A stretch of DNA of 64,000 nucleotides, from the NCBI GenBank assembly GCA_013396755.1, contig VWZF01005764.1, positions 918,365 through 982,364 on the forward strand. Reading direction: 5' to 3'. Made by a program: the position numbers and the translations under genes. The stretch comes from Sclerurus mexicanus (taxonomy: Eukaryota > Chordata > Aves > Passeriformes > Furnariidae). Below are positions 48,800 through 59,672 of the stretch, piece by piece; the first letter of the stretch is position 1; each line of letters opens with the position of its first letter. Below the pieces are notes generated by a model. It had not been told where the DNA came from. It saw only the letters and a list, made by a program, of their open reading frames with translations, and searched no databases.

Positions 48800-49785
48800 G
48801 TAAGTGACTTTGATTGCTGCTCTTCACCCTTACCTTGCAGTGTATTTTCATCTTTTACCCATGTATTGACCTAAATTGGCTGGTGTAAACCACTTAGCTG
48901 ACATGATTTAATTGGAAGTGCAGTCTTGCTGCGGGGAAAGGCAGGCTGTGACTCACCACAGCTCTGCCGTGGAGCAGCAGCAGGATGAGTGTGCAGGGTT
49001 GGGATGGGGAGAAAGCAAAGTGTCTGTCCAAGTGCATTGGTTGGCCTCTCTGCTTTTAACTTGCTCGCTGCAATGCTTTTGAAAAGGGGTCTGTGTGCTC
49101 CTTTAGCAAGAAATGTTTTGTGCCTTACAGAGTTCTTTAAAAATCCTAAAAAAGGAACATAAAATTGGTTTTCAAAATGTTTAAAAAGAGAAACACAAAA
49201 AAAACCTCCAGGCCAGACAACCAATTAACATCTCACTTTTAATTAGTTTGTTTCACTTCATCTTTCCACAGTGTCTTTAAACTAGATTATGTTTCAAACA
49301 AAAAATATTTTGGCCTAAAAACTCTTTTGAAACAAAGAGGAAAGCAGGCACATCCTGAGCTATAGCTAAGGGAGCTGAATTTGAGGATTTGCTCCAAAGC
49401 AGAGAAAACTTTCCAGGAGGTTTTGGGAGTATCATAAAATCATTTAGGTTGGAAAAGATCTCTAAGATCATCAAGTCTAATCATTAACCCAGCACTGCCA
49501 AGTCCAGTACTAAACCATGTCCCCAAGTGCCACATCTACACATTCCTCCAGGGATGGTGACTCCACCACTTCCCTAGACAGCCCATTTTTCGCTGGAAAA
49601 CTGTTTCTTTTTCCAATATCCAACTGAACCTCCCCTGGCACAACTTGAGGCCATTTTCACTTGTCCTTGAGAAAGCTGGGCTGGGAGCAGCTTTGATTTC
49701 TCCCAGGACCATGCAAGGTCCGTAACGTTAGGTTGGGCTGTGAGACTGTGGCTGCTGCTGACAAGCTCCTTTTCTTCCCACCCAG
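48800..49785 (+). other. SYNPR: SYNPR intron 4
   Basis: The shortest SYNPR intron at 986 bases. About a quarter of it is a CR1 copy in reverse orientation (49431-49667). Only 118 bases remain between that insertion and exon 5, and these contain the pyrimidine-rich tract TCCTTTTCTTCCCACCCAG. Nothing else was recognised. Confidence 0.9.
49431..49667 (-). mobile_element. CR1 LINE, truncated copy in SYNPR intron 4
   Basis: Reading on the plus strand, the reverse complement of a CR1 3' end is clear: ATCATAAAATCATTTAGGTT, GGAAAAGATCTCTAAGATCA, CCATGTCCCCAAGTGCCACA, CTCCAGGGATGGTGACTCCA, then CCTCCCCTGGCACAACTTGA. The element therefore lies on the minus strand with its 3' end at 49431. It is 5'-truncated with no coding capacity and contains a small internal deletion relative to the usual form. 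Confidence 0.93.
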
Positions 49786-50052
49786 GTCTTTGGCTACTTG
49801 AACTTTATCCTCTGGGCAGGCAACATTTGGTTTGTGTTTAAGGAGACGGGCTGGCATTCCTCGGGCCAGCGGCACCCTGCGGACACCATGGAGAAGCAGC
49901 CCAGTGGCTACAACCAAGGTGGCTACAACCAAGACAGCTATGGGCCAGCTGGTGGCTACAACCAGCCAGGCTCCTATGGCCAGGTGGGTGAATATGGCCA
50001 GTCCCAGAGCTACGGCCAGAGCGGGCCAACCTCCTTCGCTAATCAAATTTAG
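49786..50052 (+). CDS. SYNPR: SYNPR coding exon 5 and stop (residues 181-268)
   Basis: After the acceptor CTTCCCACCCAG this exon encodes membrane span 4 (VFGYLNFILWAGNIWFVF), the conserved juxtamembrane KETGWHSSGQR, and the cytoplasmic tail, ending at TAG 50050-50052. The tail is rich in Tyr, Gly, Gln and Asn, with repeats such as YNQGGYNQDSYG and several YGQ units, and ends GPTSFANQI. In the family this tail faces the cytosol on vesicles and in synaptophysin takes part in clustering and protein contacts. The tail appears about three residues longer and more YGQ-repetitive than human synaptoporin as I recall it. A 129-codon minus-strand ORF over this exon is a shadow of the repeat. Confidence 0.97.
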   Translation, partial: VFGYLNFILWAGNIWFVFKETGWHSSGQRHPADTMEKQPSGYNQGGYNQDSYGPAGGYNQPGSYGQVGEYGQSQSYGQSGPTSFANQI

Positions 50053-51575
50053 GGTTCACGCAGCGCAAGCTCTTGCATCCCTCATGTGTAGAGAGTTTAA
50101 CAGGTCTCAAGTTTCAGCGGTGCCAGATTTTTAAGGGTTCTATATAAATTAATACTACAACACAGCGATTAATCTTAGTTGAAGGTCTGAGCCCACCTCC
50201 TGCAGCAGATGGGGGGTGGCTGGTGGGCTGGAGTTGGCCTTTTCTCCCTGACTAGCCAGATACAGGGGATGTGCTCCTCACGGGTGGTGACCTGGAGTCA
50301 GTGTTGTAGTACGTACTGTAGAGATAACTTTATGGTAGTTTTGTATGTGTCAAGATGGTAGAAGCATTTTGTAGCCTCAAGTCTGTAGTATTTAATATGC
50401 ATAATATAATTGAATTTCCTTCTGCATTTTGGTGAAAAACGGAAGTGTTTTACTATGATTTCTACAGATTATTCTGTATATCCATGCATGTAACATTGCA
50501 CCTAAATTTTCAAAACTGCCTGTCTGTGACTCTTCAAAGCGTTTGTTTTGGTTATACCTTTTCGTTTCAGAAGATTTTACAATTATTTCAGTTAACTGAG
50601 TCATCCATCTGTAATTTAGTGCATGGATAAGCAGTTTCATACTACCAAAATGTCTGGACTGTGTAAATGGAACTTCTCGACTTCTGCCACTACATTTTGT
50701 TAAATGTCTGTTTAAAAGAAGTATGCATCTTTTATATATTTTGCAGAGTTGAATATATGGCTTACCCAAGTTCTGAATGCTTTGTAACTAAACTGTTTTT
50801 CCTTGAAATGGCATTCAGTAGTATATATGGTACCTGACCAATGTTTATTCCATTTAACTCAGCTAAGTATTCATTCTATAAATCACTATTTCTATGGATG
50901 TTTTGTGAATCTTTTAATGTGAGCTGTGGAGAATAAGGACCAAGTAACTGTGTTATATGTTTACAAAGGTATTTATTTAACTAAGATAACAGAGGTGCAG
51001 ATATCAGTATACAAAACCATGTGAAAATGCCCTGTTTCTTGATACAGCAACATGAAAACCACATGTATTGTTGTGACCTTACAAAGCATAAATATTTCTT
51101 TATGCCCTCTTATAAGAGAAGAAAACCTTTCTGTCCATGCTGTTTTGAGATTGTTAGATATCCCTCTGTTAGGTCGCTGTTCTGAGCACTAGCTTGGTGC
51201 TACTGGAGAATGTAACTGGATTGACCAAAAAACCCAGGCTCAGAGGAACTCATCCTCTGATAGCCAGAGCCAGACTTGTAGCCTGTTTTTATTCCTCCCT
51301 GGGAAATTCAACCCTCGCTCACTATGTCATATGGGATGCATTGACACAAACGAAAGCCTGAAGCACAATATACTAATCAAAACTGATCATCTGCATTTCT
51401 AGATCAAAGTGTATCAGTATATAATCTTATTGTATGAGCTGTAATGTTGAAAGCATCTTAGCTTAAAACAGCTTAGTCTCTTCTATGATTGTTGTAACCA
51501 ATTTATGGCTACTCGGTGGATGAATCTATATTGTGATATCTATTTGACCCTAATAAAGTTATTGCATACAATGCA
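50053..51575 (+). other. SYNPR: SYNPR 3' UTR
   Basis: About 1.5 kb of AT-rich, non-repetitive sequence follows the stop codon and leads to a canonical AATAAA at 51552, a plausible length for a synaptoporin 3' UTR. It contains no ORF of interest. ATTAAA variants at 51630, 51752 and 51783 could give slightly longer ends. Confidence 0.8.
51552..51557 (+). terminator. SYNPR: SYNPR poly(A) signal AATAAA
   Basis: A canonical hexamer 1.5 kb after the stop codon, with cleavage expected about 15-25 bases on, near a TGCATACAATGCATG stretch. It is the first convincing signal after the stop. Confidence 0.75.
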
Positions 51576-52241
51576 TGTTTTCAGAGTATGTTAATATTGA
51601 AATGTCACTGCAAAATAATGAAGATATCTATTAAAGAAAAATAACTATTCCTGTGCCTGACCTTATTGGTCATATTCTTACTGTTTTCCAACACTTTTAT
51701 GAAGACTGTTTTAATGTACAGTGGAGTATGACACTTCTACAGACTCCTGTTATTAAAGGTCAGTATTACAAGTTCTAAAAATATTAAAAGTGTGCAGTTT
51801 AATACTTGCCTGCCTCTTTACCTCTTTCCCCCTGTCAGTAGGACTAGCTAGATGCTGTGCTAACCGTCCCACTTCTGTGGGTTGCTGGAAAGCCACGTTT
51901 GAGTTGTAAAGACGACAAACTGGAATATCTAAATGTCCTGACTGACAGCAAAATACAATTTTCTGATTAAATGAAAAATTTTATTTTTACTTGGTTCTTT
52001 TGTTTGGCTTTTTGGCTTGGTTTTGGGGTTGGTTTTTTGGTTGGCTGGTTGTTTTTTTTCTTTAAAGTTTGTAAAAACTTTAAATATAGGCAAGTCAGGA
52101 GAAAGTGAAACCTGTGTGTGTGGCAGGGATTGGGGTGAGATGTATGCTCTTCATGCCACCTGTTTTTACTCATTTTTTATTGTTGTTCTTTTAAATTTCC
52201 TATGTATTAGTTGATCAGGAGTATGCAAAGCTTGTTTATCT

Positions 52242-52270
52242 AAACCTCTCTACTAGAAATAGAGAGGTTT
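52242..52270 (+). repeat. Perfect stem-loop followed by a T run
   Basis: AAACCTCTCTA (52242-52252) pairs perfectly with TAGAGAGGTTT (52260-52270) around CTAGAAA, and T's continue after the 3' arm. It lies about 700 bases past the SYNPR poly(A) signal. It looks like a bacterial terminator by shape, but that has no meaning in this genome. It could be a transcript-end structure or a chance repeat. Confidence 0.7.
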
Positions 52271-55200
52271 TTTGTGTCAACTAGCTTTTGCTTCATAGAC
52301 TTTTCCACCCAGATCAGCAGAGTCCCATTGTCAAACTTTTCTATCCAATGCTGAGTGTTGAAAAGGAGTTTTGCTTCAATTTATTCCTGCATTTTGAACA
52401 AACTGAAATTCTTGTGTCACCATGTGAACACAGGAACTGCAGCTTTCAAACCCTCAGGAATTCATACTCCCAGAGGAAGGGCAGTTTCTAATACAAGATG
52501 GGAAACAGAACAGAACAGAATAAAGATTATGTCTAATTTTGGGTACTATTTGTGTACCTTCAGAGCTGAGTTTTTCTCATGAAGGGCAGAGCTCATGGAA
52601 GACTTGACAAAAGACAACATGTTTTCATGAAGGACTTGCCCTTTGCTGTACCCAGTTGGCCACATCTTCACAGGTACATTGGCTCCTTGCTGCCACGCAG
52701 AAAAATTGAGCTGGTTGTTACCCTTTGGGGACTGTAGTCTTCACTCTGAGTTAGAAGAAAAATCTCTTCATCTATAGCTTCTCAGATTAATATAGTATGG
52801 CAGCAGCAAAAGTGAAAACAAAAACTTGTCTGTGTTATGTAAGAAAATGTGTCTGAATGTTTCCTCCGTGTTCCTCTGGATTCAAGTCTTGCCACATCCT
52901 TTTGCAGTTGTTGAGAAATTGGAAGTTTATTTGAACTGGGGATAGTGACTGTATAGCAAAGTCTTGAGCAGCAGATGAAAAAGACCGTGTTTGATGTTAC
53001 CTAGGTTTCAGACAAATAGCTAAGTAAACTCGAGCATCCTCTGTAAAACTGCTGCTGGCAGCCTGATTGCTTTCCCTCTTCATCATTAGTGAGTATCTCT
53101 GCCAGTTAGTTAAATAACTAGGTCATCCTGGGGGAAAAAAAAACCAAACTTGTTCCTTGATCTTCTGTGCTATCCCTCCTGTTTTCCAATGTGTTTCTCT
53201 TTATAGCTCGTTTCTCAGCTACCCAGGGTGGGAGCATGCCTGCATTATCAAGTGTAAAGCTGTGGAGGAGAGGCAGGTACCCCTGTGAGTGCCGCTGGGA
53301 AGGAGAGAGCACAGGACTTTCTCTCCAGATGTCTCAGAGGCCAGGAGGGACACTCAGCTGCTGGTTTGGGGTTTCCCCATTGACTCTGGGTGCCAGTGGC
53401 TCTGCAGCCTGCTTCACTCCCTGCCCAGAACATCAGAGAGACAAGGATGAGTTCAGATGCAAACCCAGCCCACAGGGCTCTGCCCTGACTTGATGGGGTT
53501 GGGGTTTTTTCTGTATGATATTTTTCCTGATGACTGACAAAATCTCCTTCACTGTGGCCATCGAGCTGCCCATAACAGAGCCTTGATGATGGCCAGGACT
53601 TGGAGAAAGTTTGTGCTCCTGTTGCATGAACTCATATTGCAATTGCCTGACCTGATTAGATTATTTCCAATCTTTCTATGCGTTCAAATCGAATGAGCAA
53701 TTCAGGCTGTAGCCCTGAATCATTGTTGGCTGAGACGCTGATGTACTGATGAAAGAGGCAGTGGCATCAACACACATTGCGCCTCCCTGTAGTCTGCTCC
53801 TGACAATATCTCCAGTTACAGAGTTATTATGACAGATAAAGAACTACTGAGTAAAAACTGCCACGTACTGTTTCATTCTTTTTGAAAAAATTCTTCTCAT
53901 AGTATGCCATATCATGTCACAAACGTTTAGTCCTCTGTCTACTAGTTTTAAGATAGTTTTGAGTCAAAAACCTTTGTATATGTGCATAGATGGGCTACTT
54001 AGCTTGTGTTCTCCCTGAGTTAACTATTCTTTTTTAAGATTTCTTTTTATTCCTTCCTTCTGCTAAACCCAAGAGCTTTTCCTCTTGGAATTTTCTAACA
54101 TCAGCAATAATCTGTATTTTGCTTTTAATATCTGGTGCTGATTAGCCCATCATTTGTCAATGCCATATATCCTTAGTATGAAGATCTTAGCACTTCTATA
54201 TGAAATTTTAATAGTTCAGTGGAGAGGCATCCCATTTGTTGCATTTAGGTACCAGTTTTTCTTCTGACATTTTTATTATTGTGTCCTTCTTTAATAAGAT
54301 TTTAGGTTTTCAAGAGTATATCTGCCTTTCTAAAGTCTAAATGTCCTATAATAAAATGTTTCTCAGAGGAAAAATTATTTAGTAATACTATTTTCAGGTG
54401 TCCCTCTGAAAATTAATACCATACCAAAAATATTGGGCGCATCCCTCATCCATTAGATGTCAAAGAAACTGAGGGAGCTGTGTGCTGAGGGGACCCCCAC
54501 AGCCACTCTTCTCCCTGACAGCCCCCATATGAGGCACAAGAATATTCTGGCCGAAGTGCAGTACCACATCTGAGAAGCGCCTGGACTTGAGGTGACAAAA
54601 CATGTTTCCCTGCAGACAGATCTGTTCTAATAGCTTTCCTTAAATGGCATTTTACCTGCTCTGTCTCAGCAATGGGATTCACAAATAATCATTCATGACC
54701 CCAGAGCTGAATTTCCAGGCTGGGCTGAGTTATCTCCTGTGCGTGTGACGGGGGGGATGAGCTGATCCATCCATGGTTCCCAGCCTGGTTCTCCCTCCTC
54801 ACCCCTCACAGTCCCACTGAGTGCATCCCATGTGGCAGCACTTGTGTTACCTGAGGGGTCACTAGTCACACCTCCAGCATCGGGAACCACTCAGCCACTG
54901 GCTCCCAGCAGATCAATACCAGTGCAGATTTCACATTTGAGTGAGAACGAGTTGCCTATGAAGAGATATTTTTAAAAATCAGTGATGGCCAAGAAGCAAA
55001 TGTTCCTGAGACACACCAAACACCCCTACACCATCCCAGCACAGGTGGAAGCAGCAGCAGCAGCATATACCCCATGTTGATGGAAAGACAAATGGGTGGG
55101 AAACACTCTGTGATTTTATTTATCCTCCCTATTCCCTATCTCCTGGAATAAATGTAGGAGATCTGGCTGCACGGTGCTAAGCAGTATGTTCGCATGGGTG

Positions 55201-55674
55201 AGCAGGAGCCAGTTCTGTGACCGTGGGGGTACATGGCCAATAGTTAATCAATACTTGTACAAAGCAGCCTGAGTGTTGCAGCAGCACAGTTCTCAATTCC
55301 TTGGGATGCTTAAATCTCCCATTAGATCTCCCATTAAGCTGCGACATTGGCTTGTGTCTCCACTTTGCATGTCACTGTGCAGAAGAGGAGGAGAAGGTAC
55401 CCAGCAGGGCTGATGAGCCTGCTTGTCCATGGGGGCACCACAGCTTGTGGCTGGTGTTGAGAGACCAACTGCAGTGATCACGAAAGACCTTCTGCTTCTG
55501 CTAGCTTTTCCCACATTAAGTAATCCATTTCAAAGGAATGGAGCAAGAGGAAAATAGTATTAGGCTGTGGCAGCCAGTACTGCTTTGGGCTAAGACAGAG
55601 TGGGGAGCTTCTCAGTCCTGGCTCTTTAGAAAAAAATACACATATCATGTAAGATCAAAATGACAATATTCTGA

Positions 55675-55830
55675 TCACAAAGAATGGTTTGGGTTGAAAG
55701 GGACCTTAAAGATCATCTAGTTCCAGCCCTCCTGGGCAGGGACACCTTTCACTGGACCAGGTTGCTCAAAACCCCATCCAACCTGGCCTTGAACACTTCC
55801 AGGGATGGGGCAGCCACAGCTTCTCTGGGT
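55675..55830 (-). mobile_element. CR1 LINE, truncated copy
   Basis: This is the reverse complement of a CR1 3' end of a different subfamily from the one at 49431. The pieces in order are GAATGGTTTGGGTTGAAAGG, GACCTTAAAGATCATCTAG, GGGCAGGGACACCTTTCACT, CCAACCTGGCCTTGAACACT and TCCAGGGATGGGGCAGCCAC. It matches the familiar avian form closely and so looks relatively young. It has no ORF of its own and is 5'-truncated after CTTCTCTGGG. Confidence 0.93.
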
Positions 55831-58130
55831 GAAGAGACCAAGCTGCTGCCTCCCTGGCTGCAAGTTAGCAGCACTTCTGCAGGCCTGAAGGGTTCACTGA
55901 GGAAATGAAGTCTGAGTGGCCAGTGGTGTGAATGCATCTCCTGTTACAGGTATTCCTGTGTGCCTGGGCCCTGCCCACCTGCTGCGGGCTGGCACCTGCA
56001 CCTGCCCAGGGTCATCTCTAAGGTAGCCAGGGCTCTGTCACATGCACACTTCACAACACAAGTCTTCTTGGAATGCAGAAAGCACTTAAAAAGGGATGGG
56101 GAAAGCTCTGGGAAAATACCAAAAGCAAAGCAGAGGCTGCTGCTTTTTGCGGTGGCAATTATTTTAAGTGAACTGCCTGGAAAGATTTTGCAGTTTGAAG
56201 TGGCAGGTTGCGTATTTTGTGCAGACAAGATTGCTAACGTGTGAAACATGCTAAAAATTGACCGATAGAAGCACCTGGATATTTCAAACATAAATAGTGT
56301 GTATCAAAATAGCTACAGAGCAGATGGCCTGGCTCCCTGCACACCTTGCTGACCAGAATACTCTAGCAACACACACAGTCAAAATCTCGCTGTCTTCAAA
56401 GCTGATCATCTGCAAAGGCAAGGGTTATCCTCATGCTACCCTTTATCTGTCAGGCAAAACCACTCCTGCATACACTAATTAGTGTATCCTAGAGGGATAA
56501 TGAACCCCAGGCTTGTTTGAACTTGTTACTACCCCAACAAAGCAAATCACCTGTTCTAGAGCTCAGGCTCTCAAAAGTCAGTGAGATTAAAACAACTGTG
56601 AGCTGAAATCTGATCTCCAGTGAAAGGAGCCCAAAACACAGAGGGATGGGCTTGCCAGCCCTCTCACAGCACTGCCTGTCTCTGATAAACATGATGCTGA
56701 ATCTGCTTCTCACTCTCATTTTTTACCTTGGATGCTAAGACCAAACGTTCCCATTCCATGGATTAACCAGGATGTAAGGCTTTTCATGCCTCCTTGTATG
56801 ATTCAACAGATGTGAAAGGGCATTATCACTTCAACATGATATCAAGACTCCTTTTTTTTTTTTTTTAAGCTGATGGCAGATTACTAAGCCTGAATTCTTG
56901 TTTAATTTTAGTGTGTTAATTGATGGGATAATGAGCATTGATTATATGTGTTTTGGCTGTGTCATTGCAATTACAGGCTCTGTTTTATTCATGAGCCAGT
57001 CCTAAAGAATTCACTAGAGATCTAAGACAGCTTAAACCTCTCAGAAAAAGGCTCTGAATTGTTTGAGTAATGACACTCTTAGATGGAAAATTAAAGGTTC
57101 TCTTTTCCCATGCTTTTTAAGATAATTAAAATCCAGGAACAGTAAGGTGGTGAACATCCTTATTCATTAGCCTTCAGTAATTTAGCTTCTACTAAATGAG
57201 GAAAACATTTTAATTCTCTAGGCCATCTGTTGCAGTCTCCTTTGTGTGTCCTGTTACATAAAGTCTTATCCTGGATAGTTTTAACATCAGTATTGTATCC
57301 TTTCACCGGGAGTGAAGAGCTGGATGAGGTAGTTGAAGTCACTACCTTTTGAAAGACCACCCTGGGATTAAAACGGCTGTTCAGTCTTCTAGGTTGAAGT
57401 TATCCTGTCTAGACACCTCTGGGCAAAGGACCTGCAGAAAGGAGACCGTGCACAGAGACAGGCAGCGTGACAAGCTGTGTGTTTTCTAATAGCGATATCC
57501 ATGCCAATAAATAACAAAGTTCATCGGAGCCCTTCCAGTTCCTCTAATGTGTGACTGCTCTGCCATATGGCTCTGTGCTGCTTTTGGAAGCAGGCACTAT
57601 CTGTTCGGGTAGGAACCGAAGCAGAGGCTCCGTGCTGGGTGCTGCTTTGGAAGCAGTTTGGAAGCAGAATGGATCTCCTCTTTGTACTGTGATGGGGCAA
57701 TAGAATATATTAGAGCAGGAGTGTGCTCACCTAGGATAAACACTGGGTCAGGAATTGGGAAACACTTGTTTTCTGACTCTGGCTATAGGAACATTTCACT
57801 TTATAGCCTGGGGCAAGTTTCATTAGCCCACACCAGGAAAGTTTCTCATTAAAATTGTAATGTGTATGGCTGAATGGACTCAGTGTCTTAGTTATTCCTG
57901 ATGCAGTTACATCCCTACAGGTCTAAGAGGATCCAGGCTCCATTAGTTTGGTTTGTTTCTGTCAAATTCTCATGTAAAATACCAGCCACGCTATTTGCCA
58001 GCCCAGCAGGGACTGCTGTAGACTGGTGTTCTGTGATCACTAGGTAGTGATTACATCATTGACAGGCATGGCTGCAAGCAGGCTGCGGCCACAGGGCAGA
58101 GCCTGAATCCACCTGTTTGCTATTACTCGA

Positions 58131-58151
58131 GTTGCTTGGAGATCATAAACA
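58131..58151 (+). promoter_or_regulatory. SNTN: X-box-like and forkhead motifs at the SNTN start
   Basis: GTTGCTTGGAGAT (58131-58143) resembles an RFX X-box, with a perfect first half and a degenerate second half. It is followed at once by ATAAACA (58145-58151), which fits the forkhead consensus RTAAAYA. RFX2/3 and FOXJ1 jointly control motile-cilium genes, and sentan is such a gene. The start codon is only 14 bases downstream, so the 5' UTR must be very short, or the motifs lie in transcribed DNA or downstream of an unseen first exon. Confidence 0.45.
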
Positions 58152-58164
58152 CCCTGGCCTGGAG

Positions 58165-58274
58165 ATGTGTGGCTGCAGAGCAAGCATTCCCAGCATGAAG
58201 CAGCGCTCGATCAATCAGTCAGCTCCTGCTCCCACCAAAAAAAGCCTTTTGTCTGCTTCAGTCATGCCCAAAAG
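58165..58274 (+). CDS. SNTN: SNTN coding exon 1 (residues 1-36 plus two bases)
   Basis: This exon begins MCGCRASIPSMK and ends ASVMPK plus AG, followed by donor GTAAGT. The MCGC start and the VMPK|S junction match human sentan, which fixes both the start codon and the splice site. The middle is Ser/Pro/Lys-rich, poorly conserved and probably unstructured. G at -3 gives the start codon an acceptable context. Cys2 and Cys4 are possible membrane-anchoring sites, which would suit a protein that contacts the ciliary membrane (inference). Confidence 0.92.
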
Positions 58275-58902
58275 GTAAGTCATTGCTTTGTTCTGGCATC
58301 TTGGTGATCTGCCATTTGTCTTGAAACTCATTGTCTGGATGTGTTTGCCCCTATCACAAACCAAACCTTTCCGCTCTGTGTTGGCTGCTCTGTCATTAAT
58401 TTCAGCACTTCAGCAAAAGGTAAACAGGCTTTAGATTTTTAACAGAGAGCAAGAATGTGCTTCTCACAGATGTGAGTCCTGCTGGGAATAAAAGCTATGT
58501 GTCTGCTCCAAACGGAGAGCATTGATGAGAAGAGGATGATCCCTCTGCACTTTCCTGGGAGTGGGGTTAAAACTGACAAACTTCCTGGACCTCTTTCATG
58601 TTGTGAAGGAATTACATGAAGTATGTTGCAAGACTCCTCTGTTAAAATTAATTAATAAGCAGTTTTAGTAACAACTCCAGGCTACTTGCTTAGGTGAGGA
58701 TTAGAAGCTGTGTGATGTTCTGTGCTGCTTGTAGAGGCCACTTTCCTTTCCACTGTGAAGGAAAGCCAGTCTCCCTTGAGAAGCCCTGAGTTCCTGGGGG
58801 ATTAAATGAAACAGAAATGATCAAGCTCATTCATGGATAAATTATATACCCTCACACAATTCACCAGGTGATAACTGTGCCTCTCTTCTCTCTTGCTAGC
58901 AG
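58275..58902 (+). other. SNTN: SNTN intron 1
   Basis: A 628-base intron running from GTAAGT to a tandem acceptor TAGCAG, in which two AGs lie three bases apart (58898-58899 and 58901-58902). Nothing else was recognised in it. Confidence 0.85.
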
Positions 58903-58937
58903 CATATCCACAGCCAAGCAGCTGGCATCAATAAAAG
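58903..58937 (+). CDS. SNTN: SNTN coding exon 2 (35-base microexon)
   Basis: This exon encodes the end of Ser37 and ISTAKQLASIK plus one base, matching the KQLASIK landmark of sentan. The CAG acceptor gives MPK-S-I-S, in line with human. Using the TAG three bases earlier would add one Ser. The donor is G|GTAAGG. At 35 bases the exon is not a multiple of three, so skipping it would shift the frame. Confidence 0.9.
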
Positions 58938-59672
58938 GTAAGGGGACCCTTTTATTGCCCCTTGGTGGTTCAGGTCTTCCACAGCCCACATGCAGAAAAT
59001 TCTGGGAATGTCACAGAGCTGCAGAGATCCTGTGGATCCTCAGCTGGTGCAAGACGAGAGGGGCTCCTGTCCCTGTGCAATGTGCTCCTGTGTTGATCGT
59101 GTCTCTCTTGCCTTTTCATTAAAAATCACAACCCAAATTGTCCGGGGTACCTGGTGCTAACCGAGGGATGTGAGTGTGCAGTCTTTAGGATGTGGCTCAG
59201 GAGCGAGGACAACGAATCCAGCCAAAATTCCAAGTACGCCATAATGCTGATGCTCAGACACAGACATTTCTGTGCAGCCAGGCTTCCCAGATGGCTCATG
59301 TTTTCCATGATACAGGACCCTGGGAGTCCAAATACAGCCAGCATGGCCTGTCCCCATGGCATGGCAGGCCCTTGCTGGATGCCCAGGGTTGGGGTAGACC
59401 AGATGGGTCTCACATATTGCCCTGTGTTACTGCCGTAGCTCCGAAAGAAAGCTTCCTTCAGGGTGTGATTCTGTAGGACATGAGGCAAGTTGCTGGCCCA
59501 CTCCAAATAAAATCTGGGCCAGGTCCTCTGTGGGTATAAACAGTTTCAGTCTCATTAACTTTAGTGAAACTACACAGATTTCCACCTACCCAGGATGGTT
59601 CTAACAGATTCCTTTCAATTATATCTCAAATGCCACTTTTTTGGGTAGACTGATAACTTTTCTTCCCTCCAG
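58938..59672 (+). other. SNTN: SNTN intron 2
   Basis: A 735-base intron with donor GTAAGG and a strong acceptor TTTTCTTCCCTCCAG. ORFs here overlap on both strands and look like chance. Confidence 0.85.

Larger units (their letters stand above)
8270..51575 (+). other. SYNPR: SYNPR transcription unit (synaptoporin, short isoform)
   Basis: Synaptoporin (synaptophysin-2) is a synaptic-vesicle membrane protein of the synaptophysin/MARVEL family, with four membrane spans and both ends in the cytoplasm. The five coding exons join in phases 0, 2, 0 and 0 and give 268 residues. Predicted spans lie at about 4-22, 81-103, 117-137 and 181-198. The first lumenal loop has Cys31, Cys61 and an N-glycosylation sequon Asn33-Lys-Ser. 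The second has Cys158, Cys165 and a sequon Asn177-Thr-Ser. Residues 199-268 form a Tyr/Gly/Gln-rich cytoplasmic tail ending PTSFANQI. The spans and loops follow my recollection of human synaptoporin closely (human short form about 265 residues), so orthology is secure. The gene covers about 43 kb here. A longer isoform with a distal first exon could begin outside the window. Extent is predicted start site to poly(A) signal. Confidence 0.95.
51790..58130. other. SYNPR-SNTN intergenic region
   Basis: About 6.3 kb without a supported gene. It contains a stem-loop near 52242, a CR1 copy at 55675-55830, a T15 run at 56852-56866, a two-copy 12-base direct repeat (ATCTCCCATTAG) at 55314-55337, and AT-rich sequence with homeodomain cores around 56880-57000. 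The ORFs are short and unrelated to known proteins. I saw nothing else. Confidence 0.75.

Noticed and set aside
49657..50046. 129-codon minus-strand ORF over SYNPR exon 5 with hydrophobic Val/Ala/Leu repeats.
   Set aside because: It is the antisense shadow of the Tyr/Gly/Gln repeat tail and spans the CR1 edge and the intron-exon boundary.
55314..55337. Two tandem copies of a 12-base unit, ATCTCCCATTAG.
   Set aside because: A two-copy short duplication of this kind is common in intergenic DNA and has no further context.
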